Source: Cladopsammia gracilis | Lineage: Eukaryota > Cnidaria > Anthozoa > Scleractinia > Dendrophylliidae | Direction: 5' to 3' | DNA length: 64,000 nucleotides | Assembly: GCA_022457155.1 (NCBI GenBank) | Contig: JAJGOT010000003.1 | Location: forward strand, 3,150,501 to 3,214,500 | Shown: piece after piece, positions 35,001-46,032 of the stretch | Layout of the letters: every line of letters starts with the position of its first letter | How positions within the stretch are numbered: the stretch's first letter is position 1 | The notes under the pieces: generated by a model | What the model saw: only the letters and a program-made list of their open reading frames with translations | Database searches by the model: none | What the model was told of the DNA's origin: nothing | Program-made: the position numbers and the translations under genes

Positions 35001-35367
35001 TTACTCATGCGCGTAGCGGCATGAGGTAAGGTTTCGGCTCCGTTTTTCTTGTTATTTTTATTATTATTATTATTATTATTTTTATTTTTTGTGTCACGAT
35101 TTTGCATGCAAATTTATGCACGCATATTTTAAATTGTACACTTCCGGTTCATAGCTTTTCCACTACACTTCCTGTTTAGTGACTTCCGGCTACTCTCACT
35201 TCCGGTAAAAGAGCGTTACTCAAGTGTCACGACAGCGTCTCCTACAACCCTACTAACATTAGCAATGTTCATGTTTGGTATATATGTCTTAGAAGAATCA
35301 TTCCCTTCATTGTGGTACAGCCTACTTACGCATGCGCATGAGTATAGGCTGCTAGGAGCCTCTTGTT
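35001..35367 (+). mobile_element. DINE/HINE-like element, copy 1 (short form)
   Basis: Starts TTACTCATGCGCGTAGCGGC, contains an (TTA)n run, GCATGCAAATTTATGCACGC and repeated CACTTCCGG motifs, and ends with a hairpin-like segment and CTCTTGTT. It is nearly identical to 51994-52362, which implies recent movement. Inserted between T and T. It has no ORF. Confidence 0.75.
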
Positions 35368-36240
35368 CAAGGAAAAAGCTACATGGCATTCATATATACT
35401 TACTATAGACTATCTATATGCAAAAGAAGAGCGAAGTTGATTTTTTTCAGCTTTGCCGAAGATTTGCGATTTTGTTTGATTCTTACACGGATCTGCTCTT
35501 AATCTTTCACAACAAAACGCTGAGGAGTGTACTGTTTTTATTTGCGATCCGCGAAGTGGGCGGTGATAACGAGTCGCGAAACTACGTTCGTTTAAAACAC
35601 AGGAGGCAATATATTTTTATTTCCTCCTCATTGAGATGGTACAAAATACATCTCATTAGCCGAGTTCGCTACGCGAGCAGGCCATTAATCGAGGGATAAA
35701 TTTAAAACGAGGAGCCGTAACTTACGGTACGGACCGAGAAAACGAGACTAATGACGTGTTTATTATATTAACTTATGAATACGCGAAATGAATAAACGCG
35801 TTTTCGCAGACGGTGGCAAATTTGCAAAATGTCACTTCTTCAGTCTTTCCCTTCCTCTGCTGTGCACTTTTTATGGCAATTCTGCGGTCTTCAAATAGAG
35901 TTTTCAAGACTTAGGAAAACACTACAGAAGGGTAGTTACGAGAGAAAATAAGCGCCCTTTGGAATTTGCTCCAACTTCTATATAAGTATACTCAAGGCAG
36001 TTACTTGGCACTCGGATCATTTATTTAGCTTTATTTATATGCTTTTAATCTCTTTTCACGGAAAATAACTTTTTTAGATGTTTTACTTGGTCTTAAAAAA
36101 TTATCTATTTTCTAAAATTTCTTATATATTCGCATTGCGTCGAAAATAAATTCATTTCATTGTGGCAATCTCGTTTCTTGGATCATCAAATGACACTCAA
36201 GGTTATGGTTTCCTTTCACTTGCTAAGTGACAGTTAAAGC
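35368..36240. other. Non-coding stretch
   Basis: A 93-codon frame at 35418-35699 has no recognised domain. Nothing else supported. Confidence 0.35.
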
Positions 36241-36249
36241 CAAAGACTC

Positions 36250-36400
36250 CCGGTAGCCTGCACAACAGGCGCTTTTGGGGGTACTCCTGAGGGGTTTGGG
36301 GTGCGCGAGCAACGAGCGTGGAGCACGAGACACGCGTACTCCAAAACCCGCTCGAGCACCCCAAAAAGTACAAAAAGCGCCGGCTTCGTATTTCACAATT
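36250..36400. mobile_element. Probable MITE, CG-rich hairpin
   Basis: Partly self-complementary segment (GGTAGCCTGCACAACAGGCG to AAAAAGCGCCGG, with GGAGCACGAGACACGCG in the middle). A fragment with the same start (GCTAGCCTGCAGAACAGGCT) lies near 51860. Confidence 0.45.
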
Positions 36401-36711
36401 TTTATGAAAACCTATGAAGCTTCTATGTCTATTGACTGGTAATTTTTTGGGATCCAATGCGGAATGAAATAATTTCACACACTATACTTTCCAACTCGGG
36501 AATCTATTAATCGTCATCATCTTCCCCTGCTTGGTGTCCGGACACTGATATTTGCAGTATTCTTTGTCTGAAGCGAAACAAAAAAAAAAATACGGTATTG
36601 CTTTGATTTTCTTAAAAACCCCTACCAAAAGCTTTGAGTATTCTAATACTGCGAATAGATGCATTTGTCATGAATACACACCCGTGCGCCGTTTCTATAC
36701 TGCATCAAAAA

Positions 36712-36946
36712 TCAAGTCCACAATATTGTCCAGCTCAGGAATCTCTTCGTCATCTTCATCGTCTCATGTAGATGAGTGTCAACTATGATATCTACAAGCT
36801 CTTGAGGCATCATATTGCCCTCCGTCCACTTAATTTCTAGTGTGTCGACATCGTTCACTTCCCAACCACGGCCTTGTGCAGGGGGTAGATGAGGAGCTGC
36901 CTGGTGAGCATTTCTCCAAATGTAGGCCTGGTACTTACACCTCTTA
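36712..36946 (-). pseudogene. 3' part of a multicopy ORF, separated by the Harbinger insertion
   Basis: Frame reads KRCKYQAYIWRNAHQAAPHL, then QGRGWEVNDVDTLEIKWTEG and PQELVDIIV. It is the direct continuation of the ORF that stops at 42491. Joining at the duplicated TAA restores VHI-KRCKYQAYIW without a frame change. See 42491-43105 for the 5' part. Confidence 0.8.
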
Positions 36947-37235
36947 GGGCTGGTTCCCACTAGCGACGTAATCGGAAGCGGAGTCGGAGTCGGAGTCGTA
37001 AGGAGTCTTCCGTTCTAGTGGAAATCAAAAAACGGAGTCGCAATCGTAATCGGAAGCGCGACGGAATCGGAATCGGAAGGATCAGAAGGTTTCCTATTTC
37101 TTCCGATTCCGCTTCTGCTTCCGTCGCTTGCGATCTAGTGGAAACAAGTAATCGGAAGCGTAAGCGGAATCGGAAGAATTAACCAGTCACAAAACTCATT
37201 CCCAGTCCCCACAGTCCAGTTCCAGAGCAAGAAAT

Positions 37236-38801
37236 ATGGCGGCCTCCGCTGATGAAAGATTGTCAGAGGCAGTAAGAAAATACCCAATACTTTACGACAA
37301 GTCGTTAAAGGACTTCAAAGACAAAGTGAAAAAACGTTTAGCCTGGCAGGACGTGGCGGCCGAAATTGGTCTTCAATCCGGTATGTATTATAATAGGGGA
37401 AAATTGCAAAAATATGCCGAAACTCCATCCGAAAACATATCAACAACACACTGGATTTTAACAAAACCGTGAAACTATCTTTTGTTGTTTAAAACCCTTT
37501 ATAACCCCTTTGAAACGGCATTAAAGAGGCTTTCTCCTTTCGTTGACCTGACCCCGGTTCCTTGAAGCACTTTATCCCTGTTATCGATCCCTTGGTTTAT
37601 AAAATTATTGAATCAGGGAAATTAACTGTTAATTTTTGTCCTTGCTTCTGTTTATAATCTTGGGATAAACGAATTAGGGTTAATATAATTTTATCCACCT
37701 AGAAAACTCGATTAGTTGTTAGTCTCTTGAGTGAGTTAAGGCTTAAAAATAAAGCTAAAACACATAATTATAGCTCGGACACATTGAATTTAAATCCAAT
37801 GTAAAGAGAAAATAACTCTTTCAAACACTTGTTACCCATGACTAAAACCAAGACGCCTATTTTATAACGGTATAGGACGAACTTTTTGAACTTTCCTGGT
37901 ACAACTTCCTCACAATATGTTCTCTTTTGTAAATATTTCAGGGGATGAGGCCAAGTTGTTATTTACAAATCTAAGAACCAGGTATAGCCGAGACAGGAAA
38001 AAAATACAGAATGCAAAAGTGAGTGGAAGTAGTAGTGAAAGTGTGTCAAAGGTGAAGGAGGAAGTGGATGACATGTTCCCATTCTTGGTATGGTTAGACC
38101 CATATTATAAGCCAAGAAAAACATCAAGCAATCTAATTATTGCAGTTGAATCAGAATCTGAAGTTGATGACCCATCATGTGATGATGACACTTCAAATGA
38201 AGATATCAACACACCCGAGAAAGCAGAAACAAGCATGACTTCTTCACATGTAAGTGATAATCAATCAGCTAATAACTTTAGACCAGTAAAAAAGGCCATG
38301 CTACATTCCACACCAAAAGCCAAAAAAAAAATGAACACAGAGGTTTCAAATGCTGAAGTGGAAGTGTTGCAGTCCATTGGTGCAGCCCTTGGGCAAAGGA
38401 AAAGTAGTGCAATCTCTAAAGATGAAGATGATATTTTTGGTGCACAAGTGGCATCACTGCTCCGCCAGTTAACACCTGAGCGAAAAGTAATGGTTCAGAT
38501 GCAAGTGTCCAATATTCTGTACCAAGAAGTGTTATCGTCATTCACCACTGCCTCTGGACCTGTGCCACAGACTACAAACCCTGTACCTCACAATACACAG
38601 CAAATATCGTGGAACTATCCTCGCCATTCAGATTCTCAACAGCTGCACAGCTCCCAAGAAAATAGTGGCAACATTGGCAGAAATCTGAATCTGAGAATTT
38701 GTAATGAAGACCAGCCTGTCTACAGACCTGGCCATTTCTTTTATCACACTCAAAACAATCAGTCACAGATGGGATTTCTGGACGAACTTAACAAAAATTA
38801 A
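37236..38801 (+). CDS. Harbinger accessory protein: MADF domain and BESS motif
   Basis: Two exons, 37236-37380 and 37942-38801 (donor CCG|GTATGT, acceptor TTTCAG|GGGATG), encode about 334 residues. Residues 7 to about 90 form a MADF (Myb/SANT-like) domain: RLSEAVRKYPILYDKSLKDF, then WQDVAAEIGL, with the join giving QSGDEAKLLFTNLRTRYSRD. The middle is acidic and Ser-rich. Near residues 200-235 is a BESS-like motif (DDIFGAQVASLLRQLTPERK then VMVQMQVSNILYQEV). In PIF/Harbinger elements a Myb/MADF partner binds subterminal DNA and brings the transposase to the nucleus. The many GGAATCGGAAGCG-like repeats near both ends are candidate binding sites (inference). The reading frame is undamaged. Confidence 0.9.
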
Positions 38802-39265
38802 CTTGAAAAATTGAACTTTGAACTTTGCATGTATTTATTAAAAGCAATTGAACTTTTAAAACTTACTTAAAAAATTACTTGCTTTTCATTGCCTTTTTTA
38901 CAACATGTATTAATGTACAGAGCAAGGACCACTTATTTTGTTTGCTCATTTCTTTGAAGGTAACTATTGTAAAGTTTTTATATACTTGTCGGAAATCAAA
39001 ACTTGTGACTGGTTTCACCATAATAAACTCTTTTTGAGTATCAAAGAGCCATTTCCCAACCTTATTGCCTATTGTACTTAATGACCCGTACGGCCCTGCT
39101 AACCTTTTCTTTGCAAAACCATTGATGAAAGTCCTGCATGAGAGCTGTATGCATTTGTTCCAGCGGGGCCGGAAAAAGCCGTATGGTCCTACTACAAAAG
39201 TGAACAGACTTGCACATTAAGATTTCAAGTAATTTTGTCTCCAAATTGGGTGTATGATAAAATAC
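38802..39265. other. Harbinger spacer, convergent region
   Basis: 3' flank of the accessory gene. No further gene. Presumably contains its polyadenylation region. Confidence 0.5.
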
Positions 39266-39384
39266 TTATTGACTAAGTTAGGTCGCACCAAGTGGGAAAA
39301 TATTTGGCTCTCTGCGCTTGGTCCATAAGCCATGACCTCAAGCCAAATATTTTCCCACCCAGCCCTCCCACTTAGTCAATAACA
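39266..39384. mobile_element. MITE inside the Harbinger element
   Basis: Hairpin ends TATTGACTAAGT at the left and ACTTAGTCAATA at the right, with inner arms GTGGGAAAATATTTGGCT and complement. It must be younger than, or mobilised with, its host element. Confidence 0.7.
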
Positions 39385-39524
39385 GGGGTGTAGCCAGGAT
39401 TTTTTTCAGAGGTACGCACAATCAATTTCGAAACACTCCACCTACCTCCTCCCTCAAGTCCCAAATCTTTCTCCTTTTTTAGACTTTTTCAGGTACGCAC
39501 GTGCATACAGGTAGCTACACCCCT
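39385..39524. mobile_element. Second MITE, abutting the first
   Basis: Ends CAGGGGTGTAGC and, inverted, CAGGGGTGTAGCT. Flanks share AATAA on both sides. The CAGGGG start recalls hAT MITEs, but an 8-bp duplication was not found. Confidence 0.65.
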
Positions 39525-39670
39525 GAATAAGTACATGCAACCGAAAGATAATGGACAAAATTTGGGTGGCAGAGAAGCGCAGAACCCTCCTGGCCCCAGT
39601 TGTTCAAAAGATGGATAGCACTATCCAATAGATAAATCTCTAATTAGCAAATTTCCATCGGTTTTCCGTG

Positions 39671-39815
39671 GTGTGGAATCTTATTTACCATGATTAACGT
39701 CATCACATGGTCAAAAATAATGTTGTGGACTCACGAGGTGCAGCCAAGTGAGTCAGCAACAAATTTTGACCATGTGATGACGTAAATCGTGGTAAATAAG
39801 AGTCCACACTGAGTA
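39671..39815. mobile_element. Third MITE inside the Harbinger element
   Basis: Inverted arms GTGTGGAATCTTATTTACCA and (right) TGGTAAATAAGAGTCCACAC, with the inner CATCACATGGTCAAAA pair. The last segment AGTCCACACTGAGTAAATAAG is partly duplicated just downstream. Confidence 0.7.
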
Positions 39816-40127
39816 AATAAGAGTCCACACAGAGTACACTGTGTCTCAATACATTAATTAAATTATTAATTTCTTATTGTTCAATATGAATACGTTATCT
39901 TTATAAGTTCACAGCCCTCAGTTTCTGAACCACAATAAAATAGTGATTATTGATTATTTCTCTTTCCCATGTCTTAATTAATTTTACAATGTCAAGTCAT
40001 GAGAATAAAGGGAATGGTCGATCACCAAACATCACAAATTGTAAAGATACCTTTTTCCCACTAAAATTACAAGAAATGTATGGGGTTATGCGAGATGAAT
40101 TTATATGTTGACATTGGGAATTAACAG

Positions 40128-42326
40128 TTACTTTATAGGGCCCCTACTCCGCACATAGTCCCACTGCCAAGAGACGGCTCCTTGATCAGAATTGAGATAT
40201 GACAGTAAAGACTCCCTAATTTCATGTGAAGAATTTGCATATCTTGACCCCCTTGGCCGAGGTAAATCTTGAATTGCACTTGCATTACCATCAGTGCATG
40301 ACAAAATTATACTTCGCCACTCCCCTGGTAGGATGTTACCAGAGCTATCAAAACTGTCCACAAAGCCTGTAGGGCAGTACATGGCACACTCTGTCTGTCT
40401 CAAATAATTATGTAAACAGATGGCAGCTTGAGTAATCTTCTCAACTGTTTCAACGTTTGCTAAAATAGGGCTTCGAAAAATTCTCCACCTAGCAACCAAA
40501 ATTCCAAAGCAGTTCTCGATCACTCTTCTTGCTCTTGACAACCTGTAATTGAATATGCTCTTCTCTTCTGAAATATTTCTTCCAGGGTAGGGGCGCATAA
40601 GCCAAGGTTTTAAGGGGAATATCTCATCTCCTACAATAAAGTATGGCAGTGAAGGGAGATTGCAACCTGGAAGATATTCCGAGGCAGGAAAATTGATTGT
40701 GCCATCTTCAAATGCTTTGCCCATATCTGAATTGGCCAAAACACCACTGTCATTGTTACTGCCATATTGCCCAATGTCAACTAAAGTGAAATTGTAGTTT
40801 GCATCACAGACTGCCATAAGTACGATGCTAAAAAATCCTTTATAATTATAATACAAAGAACCAGTTTTTCTGGGGCACTGCAATGCGATGTGTTTACCAT
40901 CAAGTGCTCCTACACAATGAGGTAGATTCCAGGTAGTTTCAAATTCACTGGCAATGTTCAACCAATCAGATTGTTTTTCAGGTGGTCGTAAATATAAATC
41001 CTTTAATGCAATCCAAATTGCACTGAGTGTTTCACCTATGATCTTGCTGACAGTTGCCTTACCAATTCTATATGAGAAACTTAGTGATTGCTGATCATCT
41101 CCACTTGCTAGATATCGCAAGGTAAGTGTCAGTCTTTCAGCAGGACTAATTGCATTTCTCATCCTGGTATCTTTCTTCTTAATTAGTGGTCCAACCAGAG
41201 ATAAAAGATGCTGAAATCTTTCTGGAGTCATACGTGTGTACCTATGTATGCAGAGTTCATATAATTGTTATTGTATTCAGTATTAATAATTTATCAATAC
41301 CTTAACATATCAACTCCAAGCTCAAAAATTAAATCACGTAGATAAAACAGTTCCCGGGGAGAAAGGGGGGGGGGGGGGGGGGGGGATAATTTGAGTGTTG
41401 CTTGTGCACAAACCTATATAGTGCAATTTAGTATTCTAACATGACCTACAGGTTAATTCTTAATCTATAACTAAATTAAAATAACATCTATTACGTGGAA
41501 TTAAAAGTAAAATTACATTTCATTTTCATTTAGGTTTTTGCAGATTATCCTAGTATTTTTTTGCAGAATGTTACATGAGACAAGATGTTTTGCCTGATAC
41601 CAAATCATTTCTGTGAAATCAAAACTGTGATGTTTTTGTGTAAAAAACAAACTACATGCATGCTTATTTATTTATAAAACAGCTTTTGGTTAATTGTGCT
41701 CAGTCCTCATATTTTCCACAGGTTGCAAAGTTTACATTTGTTGTAAAATAGTTTAAAGACCGTTATTTCGAGCATTGTTTCTTTATTTTATTATTTTACT
41801 GACCTTTCATTATACGAGAAAAATCAGAGCAATAAGTAAAAGCAATTTAACGAGGGAGAAAACGAAACGATAAGAGATTAACTACCTGAATGTCCGATGT
41901 CATAAAACAAGCAGAGCTGATGCACCAAACCGAACAGACCGAAGTCGTATCTAAACAATTAAATTACTATGCACACAAAGCATTTCCCGAACGATATGTC
42001 CATGCTTTTCGACATCCAACGAGTTTATAAAATAACATATTCCTTATTATTTTGAATACCATAACCATAACAGTACATGTAACATGCAAGAAATGGCAAA
42101 ACAGTACATTGACAATATTAACCTACCGAAAGAAGAGTTCCCTATCAGATGACTGAAGTTCTTGCACTAGGTTCGCATATTCACCCTTTTGTTTTCGGCG
42201 GGAATATATTTCACGCACCCAACATTTCCTTTTTCTGTTTCCTTGTAGATTTACGCGCCTTCTTCTTGTTCTACGTCGAATTATAATAAACAGCAGCAAA
42301 AGGAGAAGGGCATCGTCTTCCGCCAT
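40128..42326 (-). CDS. PIF/Harbinger DDE transposase (HARBI1-like)
   Basis: Two exons, 42326-42127 and 41241-40128 (donor TTTCG|GTAGGT, acceptor CATAG|GTACAC), encode about 437 residues; the join reads SDRELFFRYTRMTPERFQHL. Exon 1 is basic (IIRRRTRRRRVNLQGNRKRK), a likely nuclear targeting and DNA-binding region. Exon 2 has the helix-turn-helix-like segment (FSYRIGKATVSKIIGETLSA) and the DDE_Tnp_4 core: Asp in GALDGKHI, Asp in VDIGQYGSNNDSGVL, Glu in RARRVIENCFGIL, then CLHNYL. Length and motif order are those of complete HARBI1-type proteins. It would nick and join the element ends at TWA targets together with the MADF partner. No stop or frameshift is seen. Confidence 0.93.
41242..42126 (-). 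other. Intron of the Harbinger transposase gene with a G tract
   Basis: 885-bp GT-AG intron. It contains a 21-base G run on the plus strand (41365-41385), which is a C run in the transcript and lies close to the 3' splice site. Confidence 0.75.
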
Positions 42327-42490
42327 CTTGAATGTTTACAACATGAAAGCGAGGCAAAAACGAGTCTTCCGCTTCTGCTTCCGTCGCTTCCGTCGTTTTG
42401 ATTTCCACTGGATCGCAAGGTTCTTGCGATTCCGATTCCGCTTACGATTCCGCTTACGTCGCTTACGTCGCTAGTGGGAACCAAGCTTTA

Positions 42491-43105
42491 ATGTGCACAG
42501 TGAGTGTATCACGACACGGTGGAAGCAAGCTCATATCCACTCCACTGTAGCTCGATAACAGCTTTCCACCAGGCTTCAAGGTCAGCCATTCCTGGAATTT
42601 AGCATGCCTCAGCGAATTTATATCATTTAGTCTCCCACCATACACGAGGCTAGTGAAGCTTTCTAGACGTTCCAATGTCTCTTCATAGGGGTCCGGATAC
42701 TTGCCAAGGTCTTGGAATGTCGGTATGAAGGAGGTGTGCTTCTGAAGGAGTTTAAAAGGCTTTTGCTTGCCATTCTGGACGAAGGCACTAGTGGTGTCAC
42801 AAGCGCTTGACACATCCAAGATCACCAAGATCACATGCTGCTGCCTTCACATCTATCAGCTGTCTCTTGTCACCAACACCTGTGTCAAACAGAACACTCT
42901 TTGCTAGGCTCGGTGCGGTGCTAAGAAGGAGAACGAATACATCCGCGTCTGGGGATCTGACTATGATGGAGTCGGGCGTCTGTTGTGCGATGTGAAGAAC
43001 ATGCAGAATTATCTTGGTGTCTGCTTCTTCTTGTGTCAAACGAAGCTCCAATATCTTGTTAGCCACTGTTTCTCGGCAATTGATACTTGTAAGACAAACC
43101 ACATC
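42491..43105 (-). pseudogene. 5' part of a multicopy ORF of unknown function, split by Harbinger
   Basis: Two frames: LTQEEADTKIILHVLHIAQQ, PDADVFVLLL and GVGDKRQLIDVKAAACDLGD, then after a frame change CDTTSAFVQNGKQKPFKLLQ, LSSYSGVDMSLLPPCRDTL and TVHIK. The family is multicopy in cnidarians and fish as I remember it. The EADTK / DADVFVLLL / CDTTS pattern resembles PIN/FEN-type nuclease folds, which is inference. Compared with the usual spacing (GCDTTS after about 20 more residues) some sequence is missing at the frame change, so this copy was already dead. The 5' end is truncated near 43110. The frame resumes at 36946. Confidence 0.75.
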
Positions 43106-45108
43106 CTCTTCGCAAGCAAAGATAGCCTTGTAGCATTAGCGATAAATCAAGTGGATTCGCGGATTTGAAAATTACCGTGGATCGCGGATCAGCCGAAAAT
43201 TTTGGCCCGGATTCCGGACTGGGTCTGTTTAAAAGTTCGGTTGTGGATCGGATCATTAATTTTCGGTCGGCCTTGAACGGTTTGTTGGTATTTTGTCAAC
43301 TAATTTTTCAGTTTCACCATCGAAAAATAAAACAAATATATATATATACCCGTGTGTAGTATATTTATATTGCGGGAAGTTTTAAAGTAATACGGATCCG
43401 AATTTAAACGAAAATAACGTCGGATCGACGGATCGGGCTAAAAAATATAGCACGGATCGTCGGATAACCAGATAACAGAACACTTACCGTCAGTACTTTG
43501 GTTACAATTCATTCAAGATGCCAGATGTGAAAAATGAAACGCAGAGAATCTTGGGATGGGATGGGAACAATACATAAATGGATTGTGGGAAAATTAAAAC
43601 ATTTTTATTCATAATCGCTCAAGGTTAATTCAATTAATAATCGCTCTAGGCTCAGTACACACATTGCTGTCATTTTCTATATCTGATATAGCCTCTAGCA
43701 ACAACAATTTAAAAAAATAGAATTTACATTATTCGGGCTTTACATTTCTTTGCACACTTTGTGTTGAAATGCCCTGTGGGTACTTATATGCGAGACTTTG
43801 GTGTGTGTGCATCTCCACTATAACATATTGAGCTAGTAAACGCATTTTAGAGTTTTATATCCCTTTTCTAGGGGCTTTAAGAGTAATTTTCAAAATTAAC
43901 GACTTGGGTACCCTGTAGTTTTTGCCTCAGATAAAGAATGCGGCCGTACGGCCGAACGCCTCCACTTGAGAACTGCGAACAACCTGATTTGAAACACCCT
44001 CGGGCTATGCTTCAAAATGGTCTATGTCCCAAAAATTCCCCGAAGGGCGGGGGGGGGGGGGGGGGGAGGGTTTCGTCTACTGGCCCACGGACTAAAAAGA
44101 CTATTTTGCTGAAACCATACACAGCTTGTAAAATCAACATTGCTCTCTCTTTCATGATCACAGTGTGCTTGGCGTAGTTATGTAAAGTGGACTTTTCCGC
44201 TTTTTACTAGCTCCAATGTCGAGTGGCATCTGCCCGCTCATTACTTGGACTGTGCTTCTTAAAAGATGGTGATTGTTGAGGATTGGAATTTAAAGACTGG
44301 AATTTGTGAGTTTGAGAGAGAGGGAGGAGTACATCTATTAACAATAAAAATAACATAATTTATTTTTTTCTCAGAGCGCGAGCGGGCGGAATTCTGCGAA
44401 TTCTGCAATATGATTTGTTCCGGGAGCGGGCGGAAATTTACGAATCTTGCCCGCTCACTCAACGATTCCGCACGGGTTGCGTCGTAGCATGATTAAGACT
44501 CCGTTGTTTTAAGCTTATTAGCCCTCGTATTATTGAGTTTTCTCGTTCAATATGGACCCAGACGAAAGCTACCAAAGCGAAAATGAATTTTTATTGGCCA
44601 GATGAAATATTTAACGACACAAATAAAGAAAACAATGAAGAAAACCAGCAAAGATAAGCTTATCGACGAAGATCTGAAAACACGCTAAAGATCTTTAAAA
44701 GGTAATAAGCTCACCTTCTGTTCTCTACAACGTTGTGAGATGCGGATTCAGACCTGCTGTCGTGGTTTGAGAAATTTCCGATGATGGTTTCTGAGTCCTC
44801 CGGCGAAGGTTTGTTCAAAAGCAGTGGTTCATTTAGCAATTAGCTTCCCGGATATTGAAATACTACCTCTCTCAAATAGTACATTCCAAAAAACGTTTGA
44901 CTGAAGCTTGTGTCCCTTACATCTTCCTTGAGAAGCCAAAAATTATCTCAGAATTCCTCCATAGTGTATGTTCGCCGTGCTAACAACACAATTAAGAGAC
45001 GAGATACTTGCGGCTTCCGCGAATTTGCACTCTACATCAGAGATGACCTTTGCGTGAGGATTGCATTTAATTTGAATGAACACTTTGGAAATAGGGTAGG
45101 GACAAAAC
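43106..45108. other. Non-coding stretch
   Basis: Contains a perfect 14-bp palindrome CGGCCGTACGGCCG near 43942, an 18-base G run (44049-44066) and related GAGCGGGCGGAA motifs near 44390-44430. No gene supported. Confidence 0.4.
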
Positions 45109-45109
45109 G

Positions 45110-45157
45110 TGGGGTAGGCCATGGGGTAGGCCATGGGGTAGGCCATGGCCTACCGGT
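45110..45157. repeat. 12-bp tandem repeat
   Basis: Just over three copies of GGGGTAGGCCAT, ending in the inverted GGCCTACC. It makes the GVGH peptide repeat in a short reading frame that I do not consider a gene. Confidence 0.85.
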
Positions 45158-45163
45158 AGTTTA

Positions 45164-45635
45164 TTACTCATGCGCGTAGCGGCATGAGTTATAAAATGGG
45201 CTCTGTTTTTCTTTTTTTATTATGATTATTATTTTATTTTTTTATTTGGTGTCACGATTTTGCATGCAAATTTATGCACGCATATTTTAAATTGGCACTT
45301 CCGGTTCATAGACTTCCTGTTTAGTGACTTCCGGCTACTCCCACTTCCGGTAAAACAGCGTTACTGAAGTGTCACGACAGCATCTCCTACAACCCTACTT
45401 ACATTACTAATGTTCACGTTAGGTATATATAAGACGTAGAACAATCATTGGCTTCATTGTGGTACAGCCTTCATTTACAAAACATTCAATAGTAAAGAAC
45501 GCAGTTTGCAGGAACGATGACTGAATGAAAGGAGTAACTCTTCTTCACATCGGACATCTTCTTATCATGTTTAAAATATATCATAAAACTTTCGTACGCA
45601 TGCGCATGAGTATAGGCTGCATGCAGCCTCTTGTT
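45164..45635 (+). mobile_element. DINE/HINE-like element, copy 2 (long form)
   Basis: Same start (TTACTCATGCGCGTAGCGGC) and end (GCATGAGTATAGGCTGC, then GCAGCCTCTTGTT) as copy 1, with an extra internal block of about 110 bp (around CATTCAATAGTAAAGAACG) shared with copies 4 and 5. AGGCTGC and GCAGCCT form a terminal hairpin. Confidence 0.75.
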
Positions 45636-45709
45636 AAACATATACTGTAATAACAAAAAGAACCGAAAAGAATCACTCACGTATGGCAAAAGGTGATCTT
45701 CATTGTGGA

Positions 45710-46030
45710 TCAACAAAAGTGAAGAATAACATCGAAAATTGTCAAAAGGTTTTTGGACTCCCGTACGAATAGCAAATCGAAGTTGACCTTACGGGAGTTT
45801 TCTTTGACGTGTCAAAGAAAGACGAAAAGTGTCGCAAAATGAGTCGCTCGCGTAGTATACAGAGACTCGGCAAATTAGCCTGAGCCAAATCAACATCGCT
45901 AACCAGAAGCGCTTCGGAAAACTAAACGAACATTTAATATTGTGGATCGATAAAAGTGAAGAATAACATCGAAAATTGACGAAAGTTTTGGACTCCCGAA
46001 CGAATAGCAAATCGAAGTCCGCGTACGCCA
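45710..46030. repeat. Direct duplication of about 75 bp
   Basis: AAAGTGAAGAATAACATCGA, TTTTGGACTCCCG and ACGAATAGCAAATCGAAGT occur twice, at about 45712-45785 and 45948-46020, with small differences. Confidence 0.8.
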
Positions 46031-46032
46031 GG

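Larger units (their letters stand above)
36947..42487. mobile_element. Complete PIF/Harbinger DNA transposon, 5541 bp
   Basis: Ends share TGGTTCCCACTAGCGACG (left from 36951; right inverted to 42483), preceded by GGGC or AGCT variants. Subterminal regions are rich in short GGAATCGGAAGCG-type repeats in both orientations. A 3-bp TTA duplication (36944-36946 and 42488-42490) fits the TWA target of PIF/Harbinger. It carries a spliced MADF-BESS accessory gene (+) and a spliced DDE transposase gene (-), convergent, both open. Three MITE-like hairpins lie between them. It appears young and possibly still active (inference). Confidence 0.93.

Noticed and set aside
44910..45179. 89-codon ORF with a GVGH peptide repeat
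   Set aside because: The repeat comes from a 12-bp tandem DNA repeat and the frame runs into the next mobile element.
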